Shown: piece after piece, positions 54,316-63,411 of the stretch | Layout of the letters: every line of letters starts with the position of its first letter | Position numbering within the stretch: the first letter of the stretch is position 1 | Source of the DNA: Nitrososphaerota archaeon | Lineage (GTDB): Archaea > Thermoproteota > Nitrososphaeria > Conexivisphaerales > DTJL01 | Length of the DNA: 64,000 nt | Assembly (NCBI GenBank): GCA_021324115.1 | Contig: JAJPJS010000013.1 | Span: 1 to 64,000, forward strand | Direction: 5' to 3' | Translations under genes and position numbers: made by a program | The notes under the pieces: model-generated | The model's input: only the letters and a program-made list of their open reading frames with translations | Told to the model about the DNA's origin: nothing | Databases searched by the model: none

Positions 54316-54900
54316 GTGACAAAACATACAATCAAATTGACAGTGGAAGGGTCGGATAAAACATCGCTCGAAAAGGCAACCTTGGGAGGCGGTTGTTTCT
54401 GGTGCACAGAAGCAGTATTCTCCGAGGTTAAAGGCGTCACAAGCGTCACTCCAGGCTATTCAGGAGGACATGTCAGGAACCCAACCTACGAGCAGGTGTG
54501 CACGGACACCACCGGTCATGCCGAAGTGGTACAGGTTGAATTTGATCCACGTGTGGTTACATTTGGTGAGCTACTACACATCTTTTTCACGATACATGAC
54601 CCCACGACCCCGAACAGACAGGGGGCTGATGTCGGTACGCAATATCGCTCTGTAATATTCTATCACACAGAACAGCAGCGGAAGACGGCTGCAGAGGTCA
54701 TGGAAGAGATAACAAAATCCGGCATCTGGGGAAAGAAACTTGTTACACAGCTAGAACCATTAAAGGAATTTTATCCAGCGGAGGAGTATCACAGAAACTA
54801 CTTCGAACGGAACCCCTCCCAGCCCTACTGCAGGATGGTTATCGAGCCCAAGGTTGCGAAATTCAGGAAGCACTACCTTCAAATGCTGAAGGTCTCTTAG
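54316..54900 (+). CDS. msrA: Peptide methionine sulfoxide reductase A
   Basis: A 194-residue MsrA with the catalytic motif [11 protein letters not shown] (nucleophile Cys27), the GYSGGH segment and [10 protein letters not shown]. It reduces the S-epimer of methionine sulfoxide. The GTG at 54316 fits the family's N-terminal length. The gene overlaps the convergent UPRT-like gene by 4 bases. Confidence 0.96.
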   Translation: MTKHTIKLTVEGSDKTSLEKATLGGGCFWCTEAVFSEVKGVTSVTPGYSGGHVRNPTYEQVCTDTTGHAEVVQVEFDPRVVTFGELLHIFFTIHDPTTPNRQGADVGTQYRSVIFYHTEQQRKTAAEVMEEITKSGIWGKKLVTQLEPLKEFYPAEEYHRNYFERNPSQPYCRMVIEPKVAKFRKHYLQMLKVS

Positions 54901-55961
54901 TCAAGCTGCCTTAACATGTCCTCGCCGGACTGATTTCTCAGAGAATCAAGCAACCTTTCATAGTTTTTCTGGTACACCTCATCGATCTGTTGAGAGTACC
55001 AAGGCTCCCCGCTATTTATTGACCTCAAGGCGTTCAGTCTTGTCAGACTTCTGTTGAGATGGCTCAGAATATCCCCCTTTTCCACGGACACCCCATTGAA
55101 GAGTTCCGACTGACGCTCTGACCAATCACCAGGCTGGTCCATTCCAGGATAGTACTCCGGAAGGATTCCCTCCAGAACCTTCTCTGGAATCATTGAGGCG
55201 AGGCGTACCATGCCTCCCTTGTTACTTCCCCCACCCTCATCGACCCCGTACACCGGCATATCATATCCGTTTGATGCGAGTGCAGTTACATCTTCAACCG
55301 CCAGCGCAACTACATCTAATTTTCTCTGATTCGCAAATTCAAGTATCCGTCTGTACCCGCTCATTGAAATGAAACCATAAAGGACCACTTTATCAATCGA
55401 AGCCCCAACACTCCTGCATTTCTCAACCACGGCATCGATGGCCGCGATAGAGCTTCGCCCGGTGGCTTCTGTATCAGGCTTAACCAGGGTATAACTCTTT
55501 GATTCTTTAAGGCGAAGCTCCCCCGTGAAGACATTTTCCACATAATTATGCGAGTGCTGCCTGTAAGAAGTCTGAATATACCTGGGTCGTATGTAGAAAT
55601 CTGTAACTTTGAATGACGACCTCTCCTCTATCGCCTCCCTTAGCCTGTAGCCAGGAGCCGCCCGCAAAACGTGCTCGAAGATGATATCTTCTCCGACGGC
55701 ATTCATGTCTTCGATAAGTCTCCACACCTTCCTAGAAAGCGTCCGATTCAGCGAGTCAAATTCCTCACCGACTATCGACGGGTCGGTGGCTAGCCTTCTT
55801 CCCTCAGGGGCATCTACGATAAACAGTTGGGGCCGCTCCCGGATGCCATATAGTGAAACCCCTCCCAACTCCCTTTCAGGTATTACATCATCAAAATCAA
55901 AGGCAAAATTTTGAACCACTTTACTTAAGATGTCTTCATGCATTACTGAGGGTCCGACCAC
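54897..55961 (-). CDS. Phosphoribosyltransferase-fold protein (UPRT-like), function unknown
   Basis: A 354-residue protein. Residues 150-245 look like a uracil-phosphoribosyltransferase core: [13 protein letters not shown] (160-171) in place of the PRPP loop [25 protein letters not shown] in place of the flexible-loop strand, and [12 protein letters not shown] near the base-binding site. The N-terminal 140 and C-terminal 90 residues are additional and match nothing I know. It may be a divergent PRTase or a nucleotide-sensing derivative; the fold assignment is inference. Confidence 0.7.
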   Translation of the reverse strand: MVGPSVMHEDILSKVVQNFAFDFDDVIPERELGGVSLYGIRERPQLFIVDAPEGRRLATDPSIVGEEFDSLNRTLSRKVWRLIEDMNAVGEDIIFEHVLRAAPGYRLREAIEERSSFKVTDFYIRPRYIQTSYRQHSHNYVENVFTGELRLKESKSYTLVKPDTEATGRSSIAAIDAVVEKCRSVGASIDKVVLYGFISMSGYRRILEFANQRKLDVVALAVEDVTALASNGYDMPVYGVDEGGGSNKGGMVRLASMIPEKVLEGILPEYYPGMDQPGDWSERQSELFNGVSVEKGDILSHLNRSLTRLNALRSINSGEPWYSQQIDEVYQKNYERLLDSLRNQSGEDMLRQLD

Positions 55962-56001
55962 CGGTGGTATAAGGTATTGTCTGTTGGCTTACAGCGACCT
56001 G

Positions 56002-56940
56002 TTAGGGATGCCCGATCGAATCGAGTTCATCGAAAGTCTTACTGTCAATATTGACGTTTAACGCTTCGCAGTTCTCCTCCACCTGCCGGGGCGTCGAAGC
56101 ACCCACGATTGGAGCGGTCACGGCCGGATTTTTCATTATCCAGGCCAGGGCAAGGGCTGAAGTGGAAACACCCTTTTCTTTGGCAATTTTGACAACCCTT
56201 TCTACAGCCAGATAGTCTGAATCCGACCTGATTCTCTCAAAGAACCTCTGGTTGATGGCCCCTCTGCTTCCCGGTGGAGGCGGCTTTCCCTTTTCATATT
56301 TTCCAGTCAGAAATCCACCCATGAAAGGACTGTAGCTGAATACGGAGATGGATTTTTCGAGACAGTAAGGAAGCACATCCGACTCTGCTTCACGCTGAAG
56401 GAGATTATACCTTGGTTGTGCAGCAATGAATTTTGCATATCCGTTCTGCTCCTGAATCCGTTCCGCCTCACTCATGAGATCCCGACTGAAATTAGAGCAT
56501 GCGATGTACCTTACCCTGCCATCCTTAACAAGCCCATCAAGGGTTTCGAGTGTTTCTTGTAAGGGTGTGGTTGGGTCCGGGTGATGCAGGTAGTAAATGT
56601 CGATGTAGTCAGTACCAAGACGCTTGAGGCTTTCTCCAACCCCCCACAAAATATGCTTCCTGGACAACCCTCGGGCCCCGGGAACACCGACTATTTCACT
56701 CCCCACTTTGGTCGCTATAAGAACATCCTTCCTCGAGCCTGCCACCGCCTTCCCTATGATCTCCTCCGATTTTCCTTGCACATACACGTCGGCCGTGTCG
56801 ATTATGTTGACACCCAGGCCAAGTGCTTTCCTGATTATAGCTATCGATGCACTTTCGTCAACCTGACGGCCGAAGTTATTTGAACCCAAGCATATCCTGG
56901 AAACATTCATGTCTGTGTTGCCCAATTTTCTGTACTTCAT
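56002..56940 (-). CDS. Aldo/keto reductase
   Basis: A 312-residue AKR with NMNVSRICLGSNNFG-like start, DTADVYVQGKSEEIIG holding catalytic Asp and Tyr, LIATKVG (Lys), YYLHHPDP (His) and IVGASTPRQVEENCEAL binding NADP. The substrate is unknown; it stands upstream and divergent from the cyclase family gene. Confidence 0.93.
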   Translation of the reverse strand: MKYRKLGNTDMNVSRICLGSNNFGRQVDESASIAIIRKALGLGVNIIDTADVYVQGKSEEIIGKAVAGSRKDVLIATKVGSEIVGVPGARGLSRKHILWGVGESLKRLGTDYIDIYYLHHPDPTTPLQETLETLDGLVKDGRVRYIACSNFSRDLMSEAERIQEQNGYAKFIAAQPRYNLLQREAESDVLPYCLEKSISVFSYSPFMGGFLTGKYEKGKPPPPGSRGAINQRFFERIRSDSDYLAVERVVKIAKEKGVSTSALALAWIMKNPAVTAPIVGASTPRQVEENCEALNVNIDSKTFDELDSIGHP

Positions 56941-57305
56941 GCAGTTCGGGGTTTGAGATGAATCTAAAAATGTTTAGTCGATATCCGAGTTTGACGCAAG
57001 TTTCGGACATATCTAAAACGATGCCAAAGTCTGTTCAAAACTCCAGCCCCAATAGTATATCGGCGTCTACAGCACATATTGATTTCGAACAAAAGGATCA
57101 TGTAACGGACAGCAGAAATTTTGCAAGGAGATTTTTCCCAATTAGACCAGAATGCCGATCTCGTCCAATTCTGGGAAGGTCGCATCATTGAGTCCATCAG
57201 ACACCACTGTCGCGATGACCTTGCAAATATTGCCTGCTGCAGGTGCTGGAAGAGTGGGCAAGACTTGTATACTACCGGAAAATGTTAAGCACCATGCAAA
57301 TTAAA
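56941..57305. other. Intergenic control region, no supported gene
   Basis: About 360 bases between divergent genes. The first in-frame start of the cyclase gene is near 57243; apart from promoter-like AT-rich stretches I see nothing specific here. Confidence 0.4.
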
Positions 57306-57968
57306 ATGAATATCGGAAAGGCAGTAGACCTCACTCATACCATATCAAAGGGGATGACTACATACGTCGGTGACCCAAAACCTGACATCAAGCAAGTGAA
57401 GAAACTTGAGCATGATGGTGTCAACCTCAGCAGACTGAAACTCGGGTCTCACACCGGCACCCACATCGATGCACCACATCATTTTGTCAGCAATGGGATC
57501 ACCGTCGATGAATTGGACCCGGAAGCATTCTGCGGCCAGGCGGTCGTCCTTGACCTTTCAAACAAGAAGCCCGGTTCAGGTATCACGGCAAGCGATCTCA
57601 AGAGATTCACTTCTTCCATAAAACCCGGAGATATAGTCCTTCTGTACACAGGAATGAGCGAACACTGGGGGGAACAATGGGCGAGGCGGAAATTCACCTA
57701 TCTGGATGAGGGTGGTGCAGCATGGCTGTTGCAGCGCAAGGTTAAGGTGGTCGGAATCGATTACCTCAGCGTAGAAAAATTTGCATCAAAGGAGAATCTC
57801 ACACACAAAAAACTTCTCGGCAATGGGGTTCTCATCATAGAATCGCTGAACAAAAACCTGCGGAAGTTTCTCGGCAAGCGTATTTTCTTGATGTGTCTGC
57901 CGATAAAAACGAAGGGAACTGATGGAGCACCTGCCCGGGTATTAGCTTACCCGTTAATCGGTGAATAA
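57306..57968 (+). CDS. Cyclase family protein (kynurenine formamidase-like)
   Basis: About 220 residues from the ATG at 57306; further ATGs at 57294 and 57282 are possible, while a start at 57243 adds an unconvincing tail. The metal motif H49-T-G-T-H53-I-D55-x3-H is that of the cyclase/kynurenine formamidase family, and DLTHTISKGMTTYVGDP is the conserved N-terminus. Substrate unknown. Confidence 0.9.
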   Translation: MNIGKAVDLTHTISKGMTTYVGDPKPDIKQVKKLEHDGVNLSRLKLGSHTGTHIDAPHHFVSNGITVDELDPEAFCGQAVVLDLSNKKPGSGITASDLKRFTSSIKPGDIVLLYTGMSEHWGEQWARRKFTYLDEGGAAWLLQRKVKVVGIDYLSVEKFASKENLTHKKLLGNGVLIIESLNKNLRKFLGKRIFLMCLPIKTKGTDGAPARVLAYPLIGE

Positions 57969-58057
57969 CATCATTAGTTCATATACTCGCTTTAGTCGAG
58001 ATTCAGTTGTCTCGTACCTGTGTTGATTTCACTTTTTCGGTGCTCCAAAGCTATCAT

Positions 58058-58098
58058 ACGATGCATCGACGTATTTTTGCAATAAACGGGTGCATCGT
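58058..58098. repeat. Inverted repeat upstream of KDG aldolase gene
   Basis: ACGATGCA (58058-58065) and TGCATCGT (58091-58098) are perfect eight-base arms with a 25-base spacer, 65-105 bases before the aldolase ATG. Could be an operator or a hairpin; there is no T-tract that would mark a terminator. Confidence 0.3.
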
Positions 58099-58162
58099 CC
58101 CATAATCGAACATCAATTACACCGAAGTGACTATTAACTTCTATCCAGCACATCACGAAAGC

Positions 58163-59056
58163 ATGAGCAAGAATTATGAAGGTATCTGGTCCCCAATGCC
58201 TACACCTCTTGACACCACGGGGCACATAGATGTAAAGAGGATCCCTGAACTGGTGGAATATCTTGTGGAAGGAGGTGTTGACGGGCTGTTTCCGCTTGGA
58301 ACTTCGGGAGAATTCGCATTCCTGTCCAGAGACGAAAGAAGAACCATGGTAAAGCATGTGGTGGATGCTGCCAATGGCCGCGTACCCGTTGCTGCGGGAG
58401 TTTCAGACACATCCATCGAAAGCGTAATTCAGTACGCGAAGGAGGCAGAAGACCTCGGTGCCGACGCGGTTGTAACCACGACTCCGTACTATTTCGCTAC
58501 CGGCGATAAGGGCATACATAATTTCATAAAGGCGATCGTCGGACGAATCAACCTGCCTCTGATACTGTATAATATACCAGATTATACCAGGAACCCGGTC
58601 TCTGTCCAGCTGCTGAACGAACTCTCCGAAGAGCATCTGATAGTCGGCATGAAGTACACGGAGAACAACATCTCAAAGCTGATTCAGTACCTGGCATCCT
58701 GCGGCAAAAAAATTTCAATATTGAACGGGACATTCGCTCTCACATATTCATGTCTTTCATTCGGTGGAGCAGGCAGCGTCATATCCGTGGCAAACATAGC
58801 ACCCAAGAAGGCATCTTCAATATATGACGACTTTCGTGCCGGCAGGCTGGAGAGGGCCGCAAAGACACAGCTTGAACTGATGCAGATAGATCAGATTCTC
58901 TCGGTTGGCTCGTTTCCTGCTGCGATGAAATACGCCATGAGTCTGGTGGGTCAACCCGTTGGCGGTACCAAACCGCCTATACCCGATCTGTCTGATTCCG
59001 AGAAATCCATCGTGAGGAGCATGCTTGAGAATTATGAAAAGCATGAACCACAGTAA
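58163..59056 (+). CDS. 2-keto-3-deoxygluconate aldolase (DHDPS/NAL family)
   Basis: About 297 residues from the ATG at 58163. The family lysine Lys164 (GMKYTENN) and Tyr136 (LYNIPDY) are present, with GTSGEF near residue 46. It cleaves KDG, possibly also KDPG, to pyruvate and glyceraldehyde (3-phosphate). With gluconate dehydratase at 62.1 kb it completes the archaeal Entner-Doudoroff branch. Other members of the DHDPS family are alternatives, but neighbours favour KDG aldolase. Confidence 0.82.
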   Translation: MSKNYEGIWSPMPTPLDTTGHIDVKRIPELVEYLVEGGVDGLFPLGTSGEFAFLSRDERRTMVKHVVDAANGRVPVAAGVSDTSIESVIQYAKEAEDLGADAVVTTTPYYFATGDKGIHNFIKAIVGRINLPLILYNIPDYTRNPVSVQLLNELSEEHLIVGMKYTENNISKLIQYLASCGKKISILNGTFALTYSCLSFGGAGSVISVANIAPKKASSIYDDFRAGRLERAAKTQLELMQIDQILSVGSFPAAMKYAMSLVGQPVGGTKPPIPDLSDSEKSIVRSMLENYEKHEPQ

Positions 59057-59137
59057 ATGAAAAACTGCCCAGTAAAAACACAAATGAAACACTATATCAG
59101 AACCTACAAAACTCGGAAGCAGGACTTCAATACCTGA

Positions 59138-60385
59138 CTACTTCAGCTCTTCTTCGATCCTTAGCAACTCATTGTATTTCGCCGTTCTCTCCCCCCTGGC
59201 GGGGGCTCCGGCCTTCAGGAAACTGCTCCCCACAGCTGTGGCGAGATGAGATATGAACACATCTTCGGTCTCTCCGGAACGGTGTGATACCACCGTGGAA
59301 AGGCCCGAACTGTGACATAAATTCACTGCTTCCATCGTCTCTGTAACAGAGCCTATCTGGTTAAGTTTGATGAGAACAGAATTCGTGGCGTGCATCGCGA
59401 GTCCCCTCTTTATTCTTTCAGGGTTGGTGACATACAGGTCGTCTCCAATTATCATGACCTTCTTCCCCAGCTTTTCTGTGATTGAGGCAAAATCTTCAAA
59501 CGAATCCTCATCAAAAGGATCTTCGAGTGTGTTTATCTTGTACTCCTCCACTATCGAGATATAGTAATCAAGGAGCTCGGACCCGCTCAAGATCTTTCCA
59601 TCTATTCTGTACTTTTTCGTCGAAGTATCATAGAAACCTGAGGCAGCCGCATCCATCCCGATTCTGACTGCCGAATCATCATACCCTGCCTTCTTGATCG
59701 CCTTTGAGATGGATTCTAGGGGCTGCTTCGTGTTTACCATGGGTGGCGCATACCCGCCTTCATCACCCACATTCGTGGCTGAAACTCCATATTCATCCCT
59801 CAGCACCTCCTTGAGCACATGATAGATTTCTGAGCCCATCCTCAGGGCGTCAGAAAAACTGTCAGCGCCTACTGGCTCCAGCAGGAATTCCTGAACCGAG
59901 AGCTCATTTCCTGCATGCTTCCCACCATTCACAACGTTCATCATCGGCACAGGCAGTCGATAAACCTTCTTTTCGACCAGAAATCTGTACAGGGGAACCC
60001 GGCTGCATGCAGCACCCGCCCTGGCCACGGCCATGGAAACCGACAGAATGGCATTTGCTCCGAGTTTACCCTTGTTCACCGAACCGTCGAGATCCAGCAT
60101 CAATCTGTCCACTGAGCCCACGTCACATGGGTTCAGCCCGACAAGCTTGGGAGCTATCACTTCGTTTACGTTTCTGACTGCCTTCAGCACCCCCAACCCA
60201 CGATAGAATTTTTGGTCGCCATCCCTCAGTTCAACGGCTTCGTGTATCCCCGTTGAAGCTCCCGAGGGCACGGTGCCCCTGCCGAAGAAGCCCGCTTCAG
60301 TCCTTACATCCGTCTCTACTGTCGGATTCCCCCTGGAATCCAGAACCTGTCTGGCGTGAATATATTTTATTCTATCAGAGACCAA
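59138..60385 (-). CDS. eno: Enolase
   Basis: A 415-residue enolase: ARQVLDSRGNPTVE at the N-terminus, PSGASTGIHEAVELRDGD, the three Mg ligands in RIGMDAAASGFY, LEDPFDEDSFEDF and IGDDLYVTN, Lys in LIKLNQIGSVTET, and SHRSGETED. It converts 2-phosphoglycerate to PEP for the pyruvate kinase at the right edge. The start is TTG at 60385, the only candidate near the conserved N-terminus. Confidence 0.97.
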   Translation of the reverse strand: MVSDRIKYIHARQVLDSRGNPTVETDVRTEAGFFGRGTVPSGASTGIHEAVELRDGDQKFYRGLGVLKAVRNVNEVIAPKLVGLNPCDVGSVDRLMLDLDGSVNKGKLGANAILSVSMAVARAGAACSRVPLYRFLVEKKVYRLPVPMMNVVNGGKHAGNELSVQEFLLEPVGADSFSDALRMGSEIYHVLKEVLRDEYGVSATNVGDEGGYAPPMVNTKQPLESISKAIKKAGYDDSAVRIGMDAAASGFYDTSTKKYRIDGKILSGSELLDYYISIVEEYKINTLEDPFDEDSFEDFASITEKLGKKVMIIGDDLYVTNPERIKRGLAMHATNSVLIKLNQIGSVTETMEAVNLCHSSGLSTVVSHRSGETEDVFISHLATAVGSSFLKAGAPARGERTAKYNELLRIEEELK

Positions 60386-60651
60386 AACGCATCAGGTTAT
60401 TCTGGTTGAAGCAGGTGTTAAATAAATAGTCGTCCGCCAGTGCAGATAATGTATAATTAACAATTTTTAGTACGAAGTCAAATCATCTCTATTGTGATAT
60501 CTGAACGCCTAGATAACAAGCTCCAATTGATCCAAAATGTGAGCACACGAGATGCTCCTACAAGCCATTCAGTCAGATGAGCTATCAGGTTATGAACAAT
60601 GATGCTTATCGAAAGCTATACGATTCAGGATCCAAGGTTGAATGCTTTGTG

Positions 60652-61065
60652 CTATTCTAGTTTTGATATCTTGATATCTTCGCTAAATCTTCTTAGTCTC
60701 TCATCCTGAGAGAAGAGAAGATCCGATGCTTTGCTTATTGCTGTCGCCACTATCACTGCATCAGGAAGCTTCCCTCCTCTCCTTCCCCTTAATCGTGCAG
60801 CAAGATCGGCTATGTCAAATGTCACCGGGACTATTTCGAAGTTGTTAACTGTAAGATCCTGAAAGAGATTTTTCATCTTCACGGCTCTTTTAAAATCATT
60901 TGCGATATAGAAACCGGTTAATAACTCAGCTACTGTTATTGTCGATATTATACCCTGATTCTCTCCATTCATAAAAGAGCTCAGAAGATTTTGAACCCTT
61001 GTAGCGTGAGGTTCAATCCCTTCGACAAAGTATATCAGAATGTTTGTGTCAAGTGTTATTTTCAA
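60652..61065 (-). CDS. vapC: PIN-domain toxin (VapC family)
   Basis: A 137-residue PIN nuclease from a TTG at 61063-61065; a longer frame begins inside the antitoxin and lacks support. Acidic active-site residues are Asp6 (LDTNILIY), Glu47 (AELLTG), Asp102 (LPDAVIVATA) and Asp121 (SQDERL). It overlaps the antitoxin gene by 17 bases. VapC toxins cleave tRNA or rRNA. Confidence 0.9.
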   Translation of the reverse strand: MKITLDTNILIYFVEGIEPHATRVQNLLSSFMNGENQGIISTITVAELLTGFYIANDFKRAVKMKNLFQDLTVNNFEIVPVTFDIADLAARLRGRRGGKLPDAVIVATAISKASDLLFSQDERLRRFSEDIKISKLE

Positions 61066-61297
61066 CAGACTCTGCTTCCCACTCCTTTCGAATCTTCCTC
61101 TGGTATCTGAGTGGGTCTCCAAAGAAGCCTTTGCCTAAACCTTTCATTTCCCTGATAGGATCAACAGGCCTTAGAAGGAGGCTTCCATCAGATTCCTCTA
61201 TTTGAAGTATGGCGCCGTGCTCTATGTTCAACTTTCTTCGTATTTTCTTTGGAATGACAACCTGTCCACGTGCACCGACCTTAACTTTCTCCACCAT
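61049..61297 (-). CDS. vapB: AbrB/SpoVT-type antitoxin (VapB)
   Basis: An 82-residue swapped-hairpin AbrB protein: VKVGARGQVVIPKKIRRKLNI is the DNA-binding part, and the C-terminal charged tail should wrap the toxin. A Shine-Dalgarno GGAGGG lies 6-12 bases before the ATG, and a palindrome lies just beyond it, suitable for autorepression. Confidence 0.9.
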   Translation of the reverse strand: MVEKVKVGARGQVVIPKKIRRKLNIEHGAILQIEESDGSLLLRPVDPIREMKGLGKGFFGDPLRYQRKIRKEWEAESVENNT

Positions 61298-61307
61298 GAT
61301 ACCCTCC

Positions 61308-61332
61308 TATCAGAGAATCGATTAATCTGATA
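61308..61332. promoter_or_regulatory. Palindromic operator upstream of vapBC
   Basis: TATCAGA and TCTGATA (perfect seven-base arms) enclose an 11-base spacer that itself contains AATCGATT. The element starts 10 bases before the vapB ATG and overlaps the likely promoter, as expected for an AbrB-type autoregulatory site. Confidence 0.6.
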
Positions 61333-61539
61333 AATAAACTATCTTACAAAAATAGTTTCAGATTATTAATCAACCTTTCCCAAGACAAAAGTATATTCTG
61401 ATGAATTCCTTCATGAGAAGTCAGTAACAGCACCATTGTGTGCACGCGGCGATGGCTCTTTAATTTATTTCAGACGAGAGCGAAGTGCGTGACAGACAAT
61501 GCCTTCTTCGGTGTTGTTCGGGAAGGGTTCAAGAACTCT

Positions 61540-62030
61540 GACTCAGGGAAGCATAGAGGAAAGCAGAAGAAGCTTGGAAGAATAACATTCAGAGTTCAGA
61601 AGAAAGAGATACAGGAGAATAGTTGCCATGGATGAAACCAGTCTCGATGTGAATGGTATTCAGCTGTTTGTATGGGCGGCTATAAATCCAGATACCAAGA
61701 AGAGAAGCCATTAGTTACACCCTCATTCATCTTACCAGAGATCATTGATAAGTACCCTGTTATTCGTTAGAATGATTCTTTCTTAACACATGCACGAATA
61801 AACCTGTAGTACTGGTTGGTGGTGTTCCATGGTTGATGCGCACGGACCATTGAAAGATATGGATTGAAGTGGCTTCATATAACATTCAGAAAGAGGAATA
61901 GTATAGAAAGATATTTCAGGACGTTGAAGGAAAAAACAAAGAAGTTCTGCAATAACATCGACATCGACTCGAGTCAACGGAATAAGATCACTCACAGTTT
62001 TCCTGAACCTATTCATACTATACTTTGATC
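61540..62030 (+). pseudogene. Decayed DDE transposase
   Basis: Two in-register pieces of an integrase-fold transposase survive, separated by stops and frameshifts. About 61601-61712 reads KRYRRIVAMDETSLDVNG then VWAAINPDTKK (the first catalytic Asp region, D-E-T) and stops at TAG. About 61850-62028 reads YGLKWLHITFRKRNSIERYF then RTLKEKTKKF, the last catalytic Glu region (N-S-I-E-R) of IS6-like elements. Terminal inverted repeats were not found, so the element ends are not fixed. Confidence 0.7.
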
Positions 62031-62139
62031 ATCTGAGATGGGATCAGAGCAGAATGTCCGCACCAGAAGGGAGCTCATTTGAACAGTTTGCAGTGCTAAA
62101 TCGACACACTTAAACGAGAGCACACTCTGGAAATTCGGA

Positions 62140-63324
62140 TTGACAAAGATAAAACAGGCCGAAATATTTCAGGTCGGAGAACCTGCAGCGGCTGGAGGTG
62201 CCACCTGGGCGGGAAATTCAATTCTTCTCAAGCTCACCACGTCCGATGGCATGGTGGGATGGGGGGAGGCCGTGCCGACGCTCAGGGTTCAACCGGTGAT
62301 ACAGTCCCTGCATGAAGTCGCAAGGGTGTACGTTGGGAAGGACCCTTTTGATACTGAAAAGAATATTCATGAATGGCACAGGCATGATTTCTACCTGCCC
62401 GTATCATTCGAATCAACAACAGCATTGAGTGCGTTTGACATCGCCTGCTGGGACCTGATGGGCAAGTACCTGAATACGCCCGTGCACAGGTTGACCGGTG
62501 GTGCCTTCAGGTCTTCGGTGAAGCTGTATGCCAATGGCTGGTACGACGGCTGCGTTACGCCGGAGCAGTTCGGGACCAGAGCGAAGAAGTACGCCAAGAT
62601 GGGCTATACGGCTCTAAAGTTCGACCCGTTTGGCAACTACTACGACTACATAGATGAGAAGGGGCTGGAGAGGGCGTACGAACGGGTGAGGGCGGTCAGG
62701 GATTATACGAACGGGAAGGTTTCGCTTCTGATAGAGCATCATGGCAGGTTCAACCCTACATCCGCCATCATGATAGCAAGGCGGTTGAGGGACTTCGACC
62801 CACTTTTCATGGAGGAACCAGTGCATCCTGACAACATGAGGGGCCTGAAAAAGTACAGAAATGCAGTGGACGTCAGGGTGGCCCTGGGCGAAAGGCTGCT
62901 GACGAAGGAGCAGGTCGTGTTCGTGCTCCAGAACAACCTTGCGGACTTCCTGCAGGTGGACCTGACGAACATCGGCGGCATCACCGTAGCAAAGAAAGCA
63001 GCATCCATAGCCGAAGCGTACGGTGTGGAAATGGCGTTCCACAACGCATTCGGTCCTGTGCAGAATGCAGCGACGATCCAGCTCGATGCATCTATCCCGA
63101 ACTTCCTGATACAGGAGTCCTTCTATGACTGCTTCCCCAAATGGAAGAGGTCTTTGATCAGGAACGCCTACAGGGTAACAGATGGAAGATGCAACGTTCC
63201 AGACAAACCGGGTCTTTCGATTGAAATCGATGAGGAGATACTTGAAACCCACAAGGCGAGCGGTCAGGAGCCTTTCAACCCTTCAGAACCTGTATGGGTG
63301 GTGAAGGACACCTGGCATCCATGA
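62140..63324 (+). CDS. Gluconate/galactonate dehydratase (enolase superfamily)
   Basis: A 394-residue mandelate racemase/MLE-type protein, with TSDGMVGWGEAV at the N-terminus, LKFDPFGNY, and the acid/base and metal residues in LIEHHGRF, MEEPVHPDN and ALGERLLT. It resembles Sulfolobus and Thermoplasma gluconate dehydratase, which forms 2-keto-3-deoxygluconate. Start TTG at 62140; no other start lies nearer the conserved part. Followed by pyruvate kinase. Confidence 0.9.
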   Translation: MTKIKQAEIFQVGEPAAAGGATWAGNSILLKLTTSDGMVGWGEAVPTLRVQPVIQSLHEVARVYVGKDPFDTEKNIHEWHRHDFYLPVSFESTTALSAFDIACWDLMGKYLNTPVHRLTGGAFRSSVKLYANGWYDGCVTPEQFGTRAKKYAKMGYTALKFDPFGNYYDYIDEKGLERAYERVRAVRDYTNGKVSLLIEHHGRFNPTSAIMIARRLRDFDPLFMEEPVHPDNMRGLKKYRNAVDVRVALGERLLTKEQVVFVLQNNLADFLQVDLTNIGGITVAKKAASIAEAYGVEMAFHNAFGPVQNAATIQLDASIPNFLIQESFYDCFPKWKRSLIRNAYRVTDGRCNVPDKPGLSIEIDEEILETHKASGQEPFNPSEPVWVVKDTWHP

Positions 63325-63411
63325 AGGGTGTGCACCAGGAAACACAACGATGATAAACCAATGAAATGACCCGATTCGGAATGGTGAACTGTTTCGAGGC
63401 CGATCAGTAGC

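Noticed and set aside
61438-61635. 65-codon plus-strand frame upstream of the dead transposase
   Set aside because: It is in a different frame from the recognisable transposase pieces and has no protein-like features of its own.
62614-63252. 212-codon minus-strand frame opposite gluconate dehydratase
   Set aside because: Antisense to a well-conserved enzyme; the translated sequence has no domain features.
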